A DNA stretch of 64,000 nt from Wuchereria bancrofti. Its lineage: Eukaryota > Nematoda > Chromadorea > Rhabditida > Onchocercidae. Below the pieces are notes generated by a model, which saw only the letters and a list, made by a program, of their open reading frames with translations, ran no database searches and had not been told where the DNA came from. The position numbers and the translations under genes are program-made. The stretch's first letter is position 1, and each line of letters begins with the position of its first letter. Location: assembly GCA_005281725.1 (NCBI GenBank), contig SSBO01000003.1:7538575-7602574 (forward strand), read 5' to 3'. This document shows positions 1 through 11,332 of the stretch, piece by piece.

Positions 1-350
1 TATCAAAATATTACTTCATACAATAATGTATTTTATCAAAACATTTCTTACATTTCAATGAATTGTCCCACTGCAAAAATTGCAATTATGAAAAGAAAAA
101 AAAATAATATTAAAAGATATATTTCATTTTAGCAAATATATAAATATATTTTATAATATTTCAAATATACATTATTCACTATTGTTAATTATATTACTAT
201 CATTATTATTATCTTTAGTATCATTATTATTATTATATTATTATTATCATTATTATTATTATGCGATATTTTGTACATATCAAATAGCTAAATTGCATTA
301 ATTATAAGTCATTTTTAAAAATCATCAAATAGAAACAAAATTTTTATATC
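1..350. other. AT-rich 3' flank with ATT microsatellite
   Basis: No gene seen. This is the downstream flank of the minus-strand cysteine-module gene, whose stop is at 351-353. An interrupted ATT/ATC trinucleotide run occupies about 181-262. Confidence 0.6.
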
Positions 351-3300
351 TTACTCTGTTAGATGTAACTTTCTTCCTTGCTCATACATTTTTTTTAAGG
401 TTTTATTTTCTGGTGCAAAAAATGAATAATCCTCGATAAGCATTACTTCATCAAATGTATCAAATATAAAGAAACGACTGCATTTTACATAAGTGTCATT
501 GAATCGACGATTGAAATAAATCATTAAATAAGAATATGATTGACTTATGCACGGAAAATTATGCCTTCAAAATTTTGTAACAAATATTTTATGTTGCTAA
601 CAATGAAATATTTCAAATAATATTTTCATTAAAATTTACATATATGTATTTTTTGATTTTCTAGATACAAGAAGATATGGCTGTAACTTTTATTTGTTTT
701 CATTTTGGGTTGTAAGTTATACAGAATACATTAATTTTGCTATCGTCTATTGAAATTCACAAAAAAAAAGAAAAAAAAATCATTCAACTATTAATAGTTT
801 GTTAAAAAAAAAGACAAAAATATTTGTAATGAAAATGGTTTAAATTACACATCAAAAAATAATCATTATTATTAATTTTTTCCAATAAATTATTTTACGT
901 TTGCAACATTGCTTTCATCTAAACATACTTTTAATGAACTTACGTAGCACTGATAACTTGTTTAATTTCTTGAAAATATTTATTTCCTAAATGATTACAT
1001 AAATCGTCTGTATTACAGCAACATTTAAATGTGGCAATCACATGATCAGTCGAAATTAAATCTTGCAAACAAGTTGGCGTTTTAATATTACATCCCTCTC
1101 TTTTGCATAATTCTTCTGTATCACTTCCATATCGCACCTCTAATCTTCAAAAAAATTATTTGATAATAAATTGTCTGATAATATATTTTATCACTTATTG
1201 CATAGATGAATAATAAATTAATGAAATAATCTGCTATATTACAGAATAATTAGAAATTTTGCATTTTTAATGCAGATTTAATCTAAGAAAAATTTCAAAT
1301 TTTACATATTAATTAAAAAAGAAAAAAAAAAAAAGAACTAACGATGTTGGTGGCTTTCGATCAGTTTGTGTAAATTGTAAGGATGGCATGTAGTAACAGA
1401 ATTTTTGTGGTTCTGCTAACATTTTACGTTTTCCTATTTTCACAGTAAAATCTTCATTTTTCCAATTACCTATAGTCAAATTAAAAGTGCCAAATGCACA
1501 AAGATGTAAAGGTATATTATCACCAGATGATGTCACATTACCTGTGCGTTGATCAACTGAAATGAAAATGTATAAAATGAGAGTAATATTGTTTACAATT
1601 TTTTTTTTCATAAAGATTCAAATGTTTTACGTAAAATGTTTTTTCTTAATTCTTCAAACTTTTTTTTCTTTTTTTGATTAAATAATTTTGCTGCAAATTT
1701 TAGCAGTCCTAATTGTCATCATTTTAGATAATTTACCTGTTGGTTTACTATAAACATATTTACGATACGTCCATGGTCTACCCGAAATTTCCGTAAATAC
1801 ATCAGTTTTAATATCGTATATTAAAGTTTCTCGAAATGATCGTATCAGAGGATTAGTTGCCCAAGTTAAGGCATTTTTACTAGCATATGAAAGTAATTGT
1901 TCATCGCTAGTATAAGCACAAAGTTCATAATTAATATCGCAACAACAATAAACAAAGAATTCTAATGGCGACAAATAATATATGCATTCTGATTTAGGAC
2001 ATATTTCCGTAAAATTCATTGAAACAACATCCGCTAATGATTTCTTAAATAATTATTTATTAATATTTGTATATTTAAAAAAAAAAAATTACTTAAACTT
2101 TATTCCAAATGTTCCAATGGATGAAAAATGAGCAAATTTAATTAATGAAATTTAAATGAAAATAAATATTTTAGCTGAAAATATCCAACTATAAATTTTA
2201 CAAAATGCAATTGTAATAGAATTTGAATAGCAACTCGTATACATCGAAGAAAAAATCTTCATTCATTTTAAAACAAACATTTATTCGTTGAGTAGATTGT
2301 GTTAAATGATCAAATTTTGATATCAAAAGTGGTCCTACATAAATTTTATTCATTGAGCATGAATCCAGCAACAATACACACTGATTAACGCCAATTACTT
2401 TCATCCAAAAAAAAAAAAAAAAAATTGAATAGAAATAAAAAAAATTTCTTTTTTCAAATTTAAAATATCTTAATAGGAAAGTGAAAGAAAGAAATAGAAT
2501 GTTAGAAAAAGTAAGCAAACAAATTATTAAATACATTCATTCTTATTTCATCACAATAATTGTTAATTAATTATTAAAAATGTTTTCAATTAATTTATTA
2601 GTAAAATTCCCAGAATTTAAAAAAATTCACCTTTGATTCATTAATTAATAGAAAAAAGAAGAATTACATACTGCGAGTGCGCCATCCTCTAATAAACAAT
2701 ACGGAAGTGATTCACCAGGTACATAATTAAATGTATCATTGCTTGATTTTGGCAAATTTTTCAACAACAAATTGCCAATAAAGTTAATAATTTCTTCATC
2801 ATTCATTCCCTAATAAAGTTATAATTTGTGTAATTAATTATAATTTTAATTACAAAGTTAATTTATTTCATTATGTGCAATAAAACTATAACATATAAAA
2901 CAAACAAACATTGGTGAATGAGCAATCCTTGCAGCAATAATAGAAGATATCTATCAAATGTTTCACCTTCATTCTCTGATCATCACTGCATATTGTTTTC
3001 AATTTAATGAATAATTGAAATTTAAATTTGATTTCAAATCGTGACACAATAAATTTCGTACAAATGCAATTAAAGATAAGAAAGAACTTATTGAAAATTA
3101 TTTTAAGCAATTCTTTTTCTTTTTCTTTTTTAAATACAATTTAATTTAAACAGATCTACGTGTGAAAGCATACATGTATGTTTGCTCAGACAGGTCAACT
3201 TCATACGTGAATCCATACGTATAGCTTGCAGCGTTCATACAATTTTGAATCACAGCTCTGTTATTAGTATCAAAGTCACGTTTTAACTTCCAGTATCCTT

Positions 3301-4009
3301 CCATAACACGAACGGAATAGTAGCAAAAGTGAAAAACCTTAATTTCATGATATGGTAAATATATACTTTAGTAATCGTATGCTAATAATTACGTCATTTT
3401 ACTTATTTTACTTTATAAGCAGTAGCTACTATATTTGTCACATTTTTTACGACATTTATTAATAAATTTTAAAGTTTAGTTTGTAAATTATTTAGTTTTT
3501 GAACTATTCGTAAAGCCTCTGAAACCTTTGGTGGATCTTTACAAAGGATAAATCGATTCGTATGTGAAAATGAGGTCGTCAATGTTAGTTGTAATGAATT
3601 ATCACATTGCCCTGAAAAAGGAATTAATTATGTTATTCGTCGATTCTATGACTTTTGCTTCTTTGCTAAAAAAGGAAGAAAAATTATTTTCCTTCCCAAT
3701 TTGCTTTTTTCTGCTTCTTTTTTTCCCTCATTTTAAAATGCAAAAATTTATTATCTTGTCATTGTTAACTAACGGTTGAAATGATTACAATTCTGAAAAT
3801 TTCGCATATCATTTGTGACTATCGCTTGTTCACTTATATATTCAAAAATTTAAATTCCAAAACTATACCATTGTCACAAATTGTGTCATTTGTAAACAAA
3901 GCAGCACTTAATGTGCATAACCAAAAAAGATTTGACTCTAAGAACCACCGGGACATTTAATTGTAAATATTGAATAGATAGCTTCGATTTCCTTTTTATA
4001 CTCACCCAT
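351..4009 (-). CDS. Secreted repeated cysteine-module protein, 535 aa
   Basis: Eleven exons, 5' to 3': 4006-4009, 3869-3937, 3526-3611, 3174-3337, 2910-2985, 2672-2809, 2243-2380, 1737-2043, 1339-1556, 944-1137, 351-564. All phases close, giving 535 residues. The N-terminus (MESNLFWLCTLSAALF) looks like a signal peptide, and I see no membrane segment elsewhere, so it is probably secreted. A module recurs about three times, with a partial fourth at the C-terminus: a lone Cys, a stretch ending in FCYY, VCF or ILC, two spaced Cys, then a CC/CCC cluster (YYCCKDC, VYCCCDINYELC, FKCCCNTDDLCN). The last form resembles the closing CC..D.CN of three-finger and ET-type domains, but I cannot assign the family. 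The weakest junctions are 1339/1137 (donor GTTCTT) and 2043 (acceptor TTTAAG). No partner or function can be given. Confidence 0.6.
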
Positions 4010-4718
4010 TTTAAAATTCTCGGAATTTAATGCTAAATATGCTAATTAAGTAACTTAAGCAGCAGTTTTGGAATACTTTTAAAATAATTTTCAAACTTTT
4101 CAAAAAAATTTTACTAATTTATTATGTTATTCAAGTCAAGAAATTCGATTAGAAAAATAGTGCAGCGTTTTTTTCCAAAAGTTAAATGATGAAAATTTTA
4201 AAAAGAAAGTCGAATATTCAATTTCACATACATCTAATAAAATAATTTTGCTGTATAAATATTTTGTGCAATAGTTCAACTAAATAAAAAGATATGCATA
4301 ATCTGTTCAAAATATCATTATGACTCATACTAGTTCAACTTAGAGGTCATACTAATGAGTGAAAGTCGCAAAAAACAATTATTAGGCCAAGTAATGTTCA
4401 AGTGGATTAATTACTAAGATTTCAATTAATTAAGATTAATTATTAATTACTAGGATTAAGAAACAAATCATATTCATGAAATATCATCGATATGATTGTT
4501 GCACTGAAAATCAAATTTAAAAAACAAAAAAAAGAGAATAATTAGAACTGAAATATAAATAATTGGAATATGATTAAGATTGCTTAAAGATAAATATCGA
4601 AAAGAAGCCAGCACGCTTGTAAGCAAGTAAATAAACAATTAAAAATTACTTATTACTATGTAGTATAACTAATTAAGCTTATAAATAAGGATAAAAAAAA
4701 AATAAGAACTGTTAGTAG
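4010..4718. other. AT-rich intergenic stretch
   Basis: Nothing coding seen. It lies upstream of the minus-strand secreted-protein gene and runs into the left inverted-repeat arm. Bases 4621-4678 match 16202-16258 directly, so the repeat family extends slightly left of the arm shared with the right copy. Confidence 0.5.
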
Positions 4719-6620
4719 AAGCACACTGTTTATGCTTACATATCTTTCATAAATGAAATTGTATGCATATCTATCGCACAGTTAGCATAAAATTTTTCGG
4801 ATCGAAATTTGTCTTCCAAGTAAATATGATAACTTTCCGATTGATATGATATGCTTAATTATCATTTTGTTAATTCATATAATTGGTTGCATTCATTTGT
4901 GTAGTAATTAAAACAAAGTACTTCCATCCATTCTGTGTTAATCTTTAACAATAAATAGCATGTAGTATAACATGAAAAAATGATAACGTCACAATGGTGA
5001 TATGATAAAATGACTTTTATCACCATTGTGAGTAAATTTTATATTTCATTAAAGTTAGCTTCTAAAAATTCAAATTTCTATGTGTTTCAAACACCTAATT
5101 TATAATTATTTTAAAATATTTAACTGCAGTTATATCATAATAATTACTGAATGAATACTCGACGATTACACAGTATTCTGTCTTATTTGATTTAATTTTT
5201 AGCATTATTTGGAATATGATTAACTAAAAGATACCCAACACTGCCCGAGGGTTAATCTCACAAATAATTCAATGTGCTTGTGATTGTCATTTAACTCAAA
5301 AATTGGAAATCAGAAATTTTTATGACAATGCGTTTGTGCATTCAGCACGGAAAATTGGATCAAAGAACGCAAACAGAACCATTCAATGTGCAAATTAAAT
5401 ATTTCATCAACAACAAACTTCCATCACTTTCTATTTTATGCAAATATTACATTCGATGTGTCACATTCTAACTTTAAAATTTTGTCGCTTCCTTCCAAAT
5501 TAATTCAAATTGAAATACTCTCTCAAAACAGGAAGAGTTGTCATGGATTTATATCGAAATGCAATAATTCGATACGTCCAACATTGAAGTTCCGTCAGTC
5601 CAATTAGCTACGATTTTATTATCTTCAGGAAATTGATACTAAAAATTAGATTCAATTTATGGATATTATAAATTTATTCTCAATGATGTCAATTCTTTTG
5701 TTGGGACAACTTCCTAAGGACTATTCGAAGCAAAGCAACAATGGCAGTCCTAAAATTTCATAATTTACTTAACTACACGTGACAATCACACTCCTTTGAC
5801 AGTTCAAAAGCGCATTCATAAGCTATCAGTTCGACATAGGAATACGAGAAACAATGCGAATTGTAAAATTTTCATTTCCATTGATTTTTGCTTTCGTTGC
5901 ATTTCATTATATGGATGTCACGCACTATTTGGTTGTCTCCTAAAATATCGCTTCAATTGACAATGAAATTTCCACCAAATAATTCCAGCATCGGTGACAC
6001 TGTCATAACTATGCATTATCCTGGTTCTCCACGACAAGATATGCTGTGGATAATCAGGACAGTGCATATTCATGACACCAATTCACTGTTTCTTAAGGCG
6101 ACAAGTCCTCCCTCAAAATCCTCCTCAGACAGTGCTTTCAGTCGAATTCAACAAAACCACCTGGCACTGAGATTTCCCAGAAAGCAATGATATTTTGAGC
6201 ACTTTGAGTGGATACTGTTTGGCAGCAAAAAAGTTTCATAATCGAAAGTGATTTTTGTCGTAATGGAAAATTCAGTTATCAGAGGTGACATTAAGACTAT
6301 TATTTTTGCTTCAAATGTAAACAAAAACTAACAAACAACTCTTCGTAATTTAAGTTAAATGAAATGTGATATAATCAATTCATTTTCTGGCATTGATGGC
6401 ATTTTTATGATCAGTTTTCAAATTACATTAATTAATTAAGAGATGATTTAATGGAATACTAATTAGAGGGACAAATGTTATAACAAGAATTATTTCAGAT
6501 AAGTGTTGTTTATTGTTTATTCTGGGCATACCGAGAGCATACGGAAGAGAAGTAAATATATAAAACATTTCAGGTAGCACAAAAAACTACTCTTTTATTA
6601 GTGCAAATTTCATGACTGTA
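4719..6620 (+). repeat. Left arm of 1.9 kb inverted repeat
   Basis: This arm matches the reverse complement of 18093-20006 almost base for base. In the stretches I compared I saw only scattered single-base changes and short indels, such as a 5-base insertion in the internal palindrome and GG versus GA near the inner end. Homology stops sharply at the inner end after CATGACTGTA; beyond it the two flanks are unrelated. Inside are an imperfect palindrome (4990-5030) and two identical-in-both-arms open frames (5386-5607 and 5888-6190). The second lacks an ATG. No transposase, terminal repeats or target-site duplication were recognised, so the type of element is unknown. Confidence 0.9.
4990..5030. 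repeat. Palindrome in left arm (interrupted)
   Basis: CACAATGGTGAT and ATCACCATTGTG face each other around a short spacer. Compared with the perfect version in the right arm (19683-19718), this copy carries five extra bases on one side. Confidence 0.85.
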
Positions 6621-7004
6621 GCTAAACACCCCGTCGTGCACTAAAAAATCATTTTGTCTTAAAATTATTTTCTATAAGGTTCTTTGTTTATTGTGAATAT
6701 ATTTTATACCATATGACCCAACTCATCTATCTGTCTAAGATTCCCAACAAAACAGTACCTAAAACCCTAAAATAACCAGCAAAACATATTGCAGTGAACG
6801 TTCCTGGGGATAGTTAGAAATTATTAAACAAAGTTAACAGAAAGGTAATCATTAGAATTCCAAATTGTTTTTTGTTGTTTCGACATAACATTTTAAAGCG
6901 ACATTTAAGTTCTAAAAAGGTTTTGTTTCTTTCTTTTTCTTGACTATTTAACAACATCAGCAAGATACTTCTCCATGATGCATAGAACAAATGCATCGAA
7001 ATAA
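6621..7004. other. 3' flank of rpb-4
   Basis: No gene seen. It lies between the inner end of the left arm and the rpb-4 stop codon. A minus-strand AATAAA (TTTATT at 6687-6692) is a possible distant poly(A) signal for rpb-4. Confidence 0.4.
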
Positions 7005-8486
7005 TCATTGAAACGTCTTTTTGCTATGCAAATCCTTTAACACCTCGTCCAGCTCGTCATCCTCCATTTTATTTTCCAAGCTAAACAAATAATTTGCTGA
7101 TTATTAGAGTAGTAAAAAGGAGCGACAAAAGATATTGTATAGGTAATATTGTGAGAATTTGATTTTCCACGCTAGTCCAAATAATCAGATCTCATAAATC
7201 ATCCAGAAATAACTGGAAAAACAAGGCATTAACAGCCGTGATGTTTCTTGCAAATGAATTTTGTAATAAAATATGTGAATGAAAACAATTTTTAAGAGGG
7301 AAAAAAGAAAAATCCAAAAACCTGGGAATTAAAGCTTTTGCTTCCTCTGACGTTTCTGGACAAAGGTTAGCAATCTGCGCAACTTCGAATTTATGCAATG
7401 GTTTCGTTGCTAACAAGCTGCAACCAATATTTATTTTAACATGACTAAAGGCTGAGTTTTAATTTTAATAAGAAAAGTTCGTGGAAAAAAATATAAAAAA
7501 AAAAAATTTCAAATATAAAAGTTAACACTGACGTTCTAACAGCTCGAATCGTCTCCCTATTTTTAAATCGTGCCATTCGCCGCGTATAATTTAAAGTTTT
7601 CACAAATACGTCACTCATCTCGTCGATTTCCTCCTAAAAATATAATTTCTTCCATTACGAGTAAAAACAATTTGTAGACATCAATATCAGATTTATTTCA
7701 AACATGTTCAATTAGCCAACAACGTTACGAAAAATAAAATAAAGCCTAGCAGACGAATTCATTTAATAAACGCAATGTTATCAAGATAAAACGGTTAAGC
7801 ATAAACATTAAACGATATATAAAGTTCTCATAAAAAAAAAGAAAAAAAAAATAGTCTCATTAGTTCTGCTAACATCTGCAAGAAAGCAGAGAACTATGAA
7901 AATGAATTATGGAACGAAATCAAGTTGATCACATCCAGTCATCTGTTAACTGAAGTTCCAATATGACTGCTTGATTTAATTTACTGCTCCACGTAAGAAA
8001 AGTTTTACATGAAACTAGCACTGTTTTCAGTTGATAAATGGTAGGCGACACATAGAAAAGCTTCATGCTACATTTCTGATTGAAATTAGCAACGATCTAA
8101 ACTTGAACGATTAAACTGGTTTCAGCTCGTGATCTGATTAAACTGGTTTCAGCTCTGATCAATACTTTACCTTTTGTTCGCTTTGCTGGCGTCGATGTTC
8201 TAACAATAAGTATACTTCAGATGTTAACAGTGTGTCAGCTTGTTCGAATTCTGAAAATAGAAATAATTAATCTAAGTACAAAAAGTTGCTGTTAATTACA
8301 GGAAAGGAAACCGAGCGTATTTGAAGCATAATCTGAGACAGAAGCGAAAGCATCTCTAACCTTTGTCTTTAATTCCAAGAAAAATAATTGTATATAATAC
8401 ATCAAAGAAAAGAAAAGCAAACCTTTCGGGAATTTCAATTCGGTCGCATCTTCATCGGTTGTATCGTCCGGCTGATTACCCGGCAT
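7005..8486 (-). CDS. rpb-4: RNA polymerase II subunit RPB4
   Basis: Five exons: 8423-8486, 8171-8250, 7533-7633, 7322-7417, 7005-7080, giving 138 residues against 142 in the human protein. RPB4 pairs with RPB7 to form the stalk of RNA polymerase II, in the nucleus, with roles in initiation and transcript handling. The family blocks appear in order: [83 protein letters not shown], ending in KKTFQ. The ATG at 8486 matches the usual length, and a TTTTGCAG upstream could be a spliced-leader acceptor. It is the last gene in the minus-strand run after the HIG1 cluster, about 530 bases below the nearest member. It sits wholly inside the inverted-repeat cassette. Every junction is canonical and frame-consistent. 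Confidence 0.95.
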
Positions 8487-9016
8487 TAACCCTTTTCGTT
8501 GCAGGAAAAAAATCCCTGCAAAACCCTGCATTCATACATATTTATTAAAATCTGAAAACGCTGACATTAAATATTACGCTTGGTATGAGCAACCACTGCT
8601 AAAGCAATACTAAAAATAAACAATTTTATTATTTGAAAAGATTATCTAATAACACATTCTTATAAATAATAACTTGACATAGGCAGAAGTACGCAGAAAG
8701 TATATCGTCTTGGAATGCACAAAATAAAAGACAGAAAGGTACCGCACTTGATACATAATATAACTAATCATTACAGTTATCATAAGGCCAGAGATTATCG
8801 ACAAGACTAATATAGGTAACAGAAAATGTCGAGATCAGTAGTGATGACAAGTAAATGGAGTGGAGATGACTTAAAGATCAGCAAAAATATAATCAAAAAT
8901 GATGGTAAACAAACTTGAACTAGTATTCGCGACAAGAAAAGCTTAAATACATTAGCAGTATTCAATATGAATATTAATAAATTCCTTCTTTATCAGTTCA
9001 ACAACACATATTTTAC
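8487..9016. other. Spacer between HIG1-A and rpb-4
   Basis: About 530 bases with no gene. The spacing and shared strand would permit an operon with HIG1-A upstream, but nothing in the sequence proves co-transcription. Confidence 0.4.
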
Positions 9017-10342
9017 TCAGTGTCTCGATTTATTCTTTCGCATCATTGTAGCCACCGAAAGAACTGTAACAAATGTACAGAACTGTAAGAAGATGCGAAA
9101 TCTGAAATAAATAAGTACATTAATGCCCAAACTAGTAGGCCATACTTTAGGATTGCTTTGTTCTTCACTAAGACATTCAATGAAGTGTTGTGAAAGTTGT
9201 TCTCATATATAATGGGTGAAATGATAACCAATTTTCAAAGGAACATTTCAGCAAATTAGTTCCTCAAAAATATTTTAATATATGTCATAATAAATTTGCT
9301 GTCACAGAAGTCTGCCAATAACAAATAGTATTTAATAGAATGACTGTCTTATAATGAAGTAGTAGAACTACGAAGTGAAAGAAACATAAAAGATGCAAAT
9401 TATTCTAACCTATGCTCAGCGAACGATATTCTTTCTGAATGAGGCTTCAAAAAGCCATTCAAAGCAATCCATGGCAATACAATTCCAGCGAGAACAAAAG
9501 GATTCTTCAGCAAATCGTTTCGTTTTTTCAACATTTTATAATCCATATGAAAAAAGAAGAAAGGTAAAGCGTCTCGATACAGAAATAAAGAATTTCAAAC
9601 TTTCAGTCTGAATGCCTTTCATATCAGGATACCACCAATGATGATAACAATATATCAGCTAAAACATTCCGGTTGACAACAACCAGCTACCACAGGGAAA
9701 AATATAATTATTAATGATACTTAAATACGATTTGTTGACGAAAATATCTGAGTACTTACGATGGGATCAGCAGTACCAGAACTAGAACTACCAACCTGAA
9801 AAAAATTCAATAATTAATTTTAAGTTACTCCGAATAATATTAATCGATCACGTCTTTTTTCTGTTGTTCAAGTGTTATTAATTAGAATATAGCACTTTTC
9901 CTTAGCTGCGTTATTCCTTTTCTGATAAATAATTTTTATGAAAGAAAAGAAATCTGAAAAATTTTCCTTTGAAAAAGCCTCACTTATTCTATTTACTATC
10001 ATATAAACCAAAACGACAACTTAAATATTTTTCAAATTTCTTAAATTTAGCTATAAGTTCTTTCATTCAGATACCTTAGATTTTATCTAACTTCATGCAT
10101 TATTTTCACAAATTTCATAATATGAATCGAAGTAAAAGTTCAAATTAATTGCTGGACATTCATGTGTAAATGAATCAACTAACCATTGGAAAAAAAAAAA
10201 CTCAAAAACGTAAGTTTAGCAGTTAAGCAGAGATACTTTTCCGTGATAACAACAAACGATACTAGCTCCAAAGAGAAGGAAAAAAAAATGGACTAACCGA
10301 TATGTTGGCCATGTACATTTTGCGCAAAATTTGTATTAACAT
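9017..10342 (-). CDS. HIG1-domain mitochondrial protein, copy A
   Basis: Exons 10298-10342, 9760-9795, 9410-9546 and 9017-9101 give 100 residues. HIG1-domain proteins are small two-span proteins of the inner mitochondrial membrane that act with respiratory complexes III and IV (family knowledge). Seen here: KNP at about 41-43, a first hydrophobic span (FVLAGIVLPWIALNGFL), the HIG1 signature RxRx3Q as RFRIFLQ at 73-79, then a second span (FCTFVTVLSVATMM) and a short basic tail. It closely resembles copy B, including the intron that splits the Arg codon before the motif. Oddity: exon 3 should open at 9546, but the expected TTTTTTCAG reads TTTTTTCAT, so the acceptor lacks AG. Either the acceptor is non-canonical or mutated, or translation starts at the ATG there. 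TTTTACAG lies just upstream of the first ATG. Confidence 0.75.
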
Positions 10343-11332
10343 ACTTCTCTGTAAAATAAGTATAAATTTCTCATAAAATTTACCTCAATCTAATTATGTA
10401 ATTAGGTTAGAGGATAAAGAGAAAGAAAAGCTATCCAAAGAGAGTAGTACATTCTTCAGAATTAGAAATTTTAAAAAACTAAAATAGCTATAAACGTTCC
10501 TCAAAAAACTTAGTCATACTTATATCGAAAGCAAATAACCAAATACCGGGAGTACCTAGATTTTACGGCCGAGGCATTAGAAAATGACGCAGGGTAATAA
10601 GGGAAAAAGGTAGGTTTTGTATGCTATCGCTGCTGTGGTAATTATTTGAGGCGGGAGAGTTATTTGGGAGAGTTGTTCGGGAAATTATTTGAGGCGGGGA
10701 GTTATTCGGGAAATTTCTGGATGCTACAACTTACTTTCAAACGAAATATTTATATAAAAAAAGTTGTCAATACATATCAATGCAATTCTAAATGGCATCC
10801 TTACTACTATACTACTACAAATTGCATAAATTCACACAAAATGCATGCATGCATGCATCTGTGTAAGTTTATGCACGCTTAAAATTACATTTCCATATCT
10901 ATCATTACGTGTAAATAAACGTTAAACACGTACATGCATGCATATTCTATCTATTGTTTACTATACAGTGCGATAATATAGTAATTCAAATGAAAGCAAT
11001 AAATTTCAAAACGATACTTAATTTCAAATAGATGAAAAATTTCTTGTCAAAAGTTTACATTGTCATTAATTTCATTGGTATAATTTTAAATTTACCAAAT
11101 AAATTTCTTCATTAATCGATTAGCTTATTAGCCTAAAATTAGAAATGTGAAAATTAAATATCGAAAACATTTAATTAACACATTTATGTACCACACTGAA
11201 GTTGTAAGAAAATTCTATGAAAATTTTTCGACAATATTTTTTCTTTTTTCTTTTCTTTTCTAATCAATTATTTCGTTACTATTATGATGAATCTTCGTTG
11301 GAACATTGTTTAATTCAACTTAAATCCATCAT
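10343..11332. other. Intergenic region with short GC-rich repeat
   Basis: No gene recognised between HIG1-B and HIG1-A. The only local structure is the imperfect tandem repeat at 10640-10713 and a GCATGC-type run near 10841-10858. Confidence 0.5.
10640..10713. repeat. Imperfect GC-rich tandem repeat
   Basis: Two units begin AATTATTTGAGGCGGG; within them GAGTTATT and CGGGAA elements recur. The G-rich composition stands out from the AT-rich surroundings. Confidence 0.7.

Noticed and set aside
3270..3352. Signal-peptide-like frame MKLRFFTFATIPFVLW
   Set aside because: It overlaps, in another frame, an exon that is open for over 50 codons and carries the module cysteines. It would need a 30-base intron to continue.
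3469..4009. A separate 71-residue secreted peptide gene
   Set aside because: The exon at 3526-3611 can read on to a stop at 3469, but a donor (AAG|GTTTCA) splices in phase to the next cysteine exon and continues the same module pattern. A single gene is more likely.
5888..6190. 100-codon open frame, repeated at 18523-18825
   Set aside because: It begins at TTG, not ATG, no frame-compatible splice sites link it to the nearby signal-like start, and its duplication is explained by the inverted arms. Not called as a gene.
10646..10882. 78-codon frame with repeated GEL-type residues and a His/Met-rich end
   Set aside because: It is the translation of a GC-rich tandem repeat and a GCATGC run; nothing supports coding.
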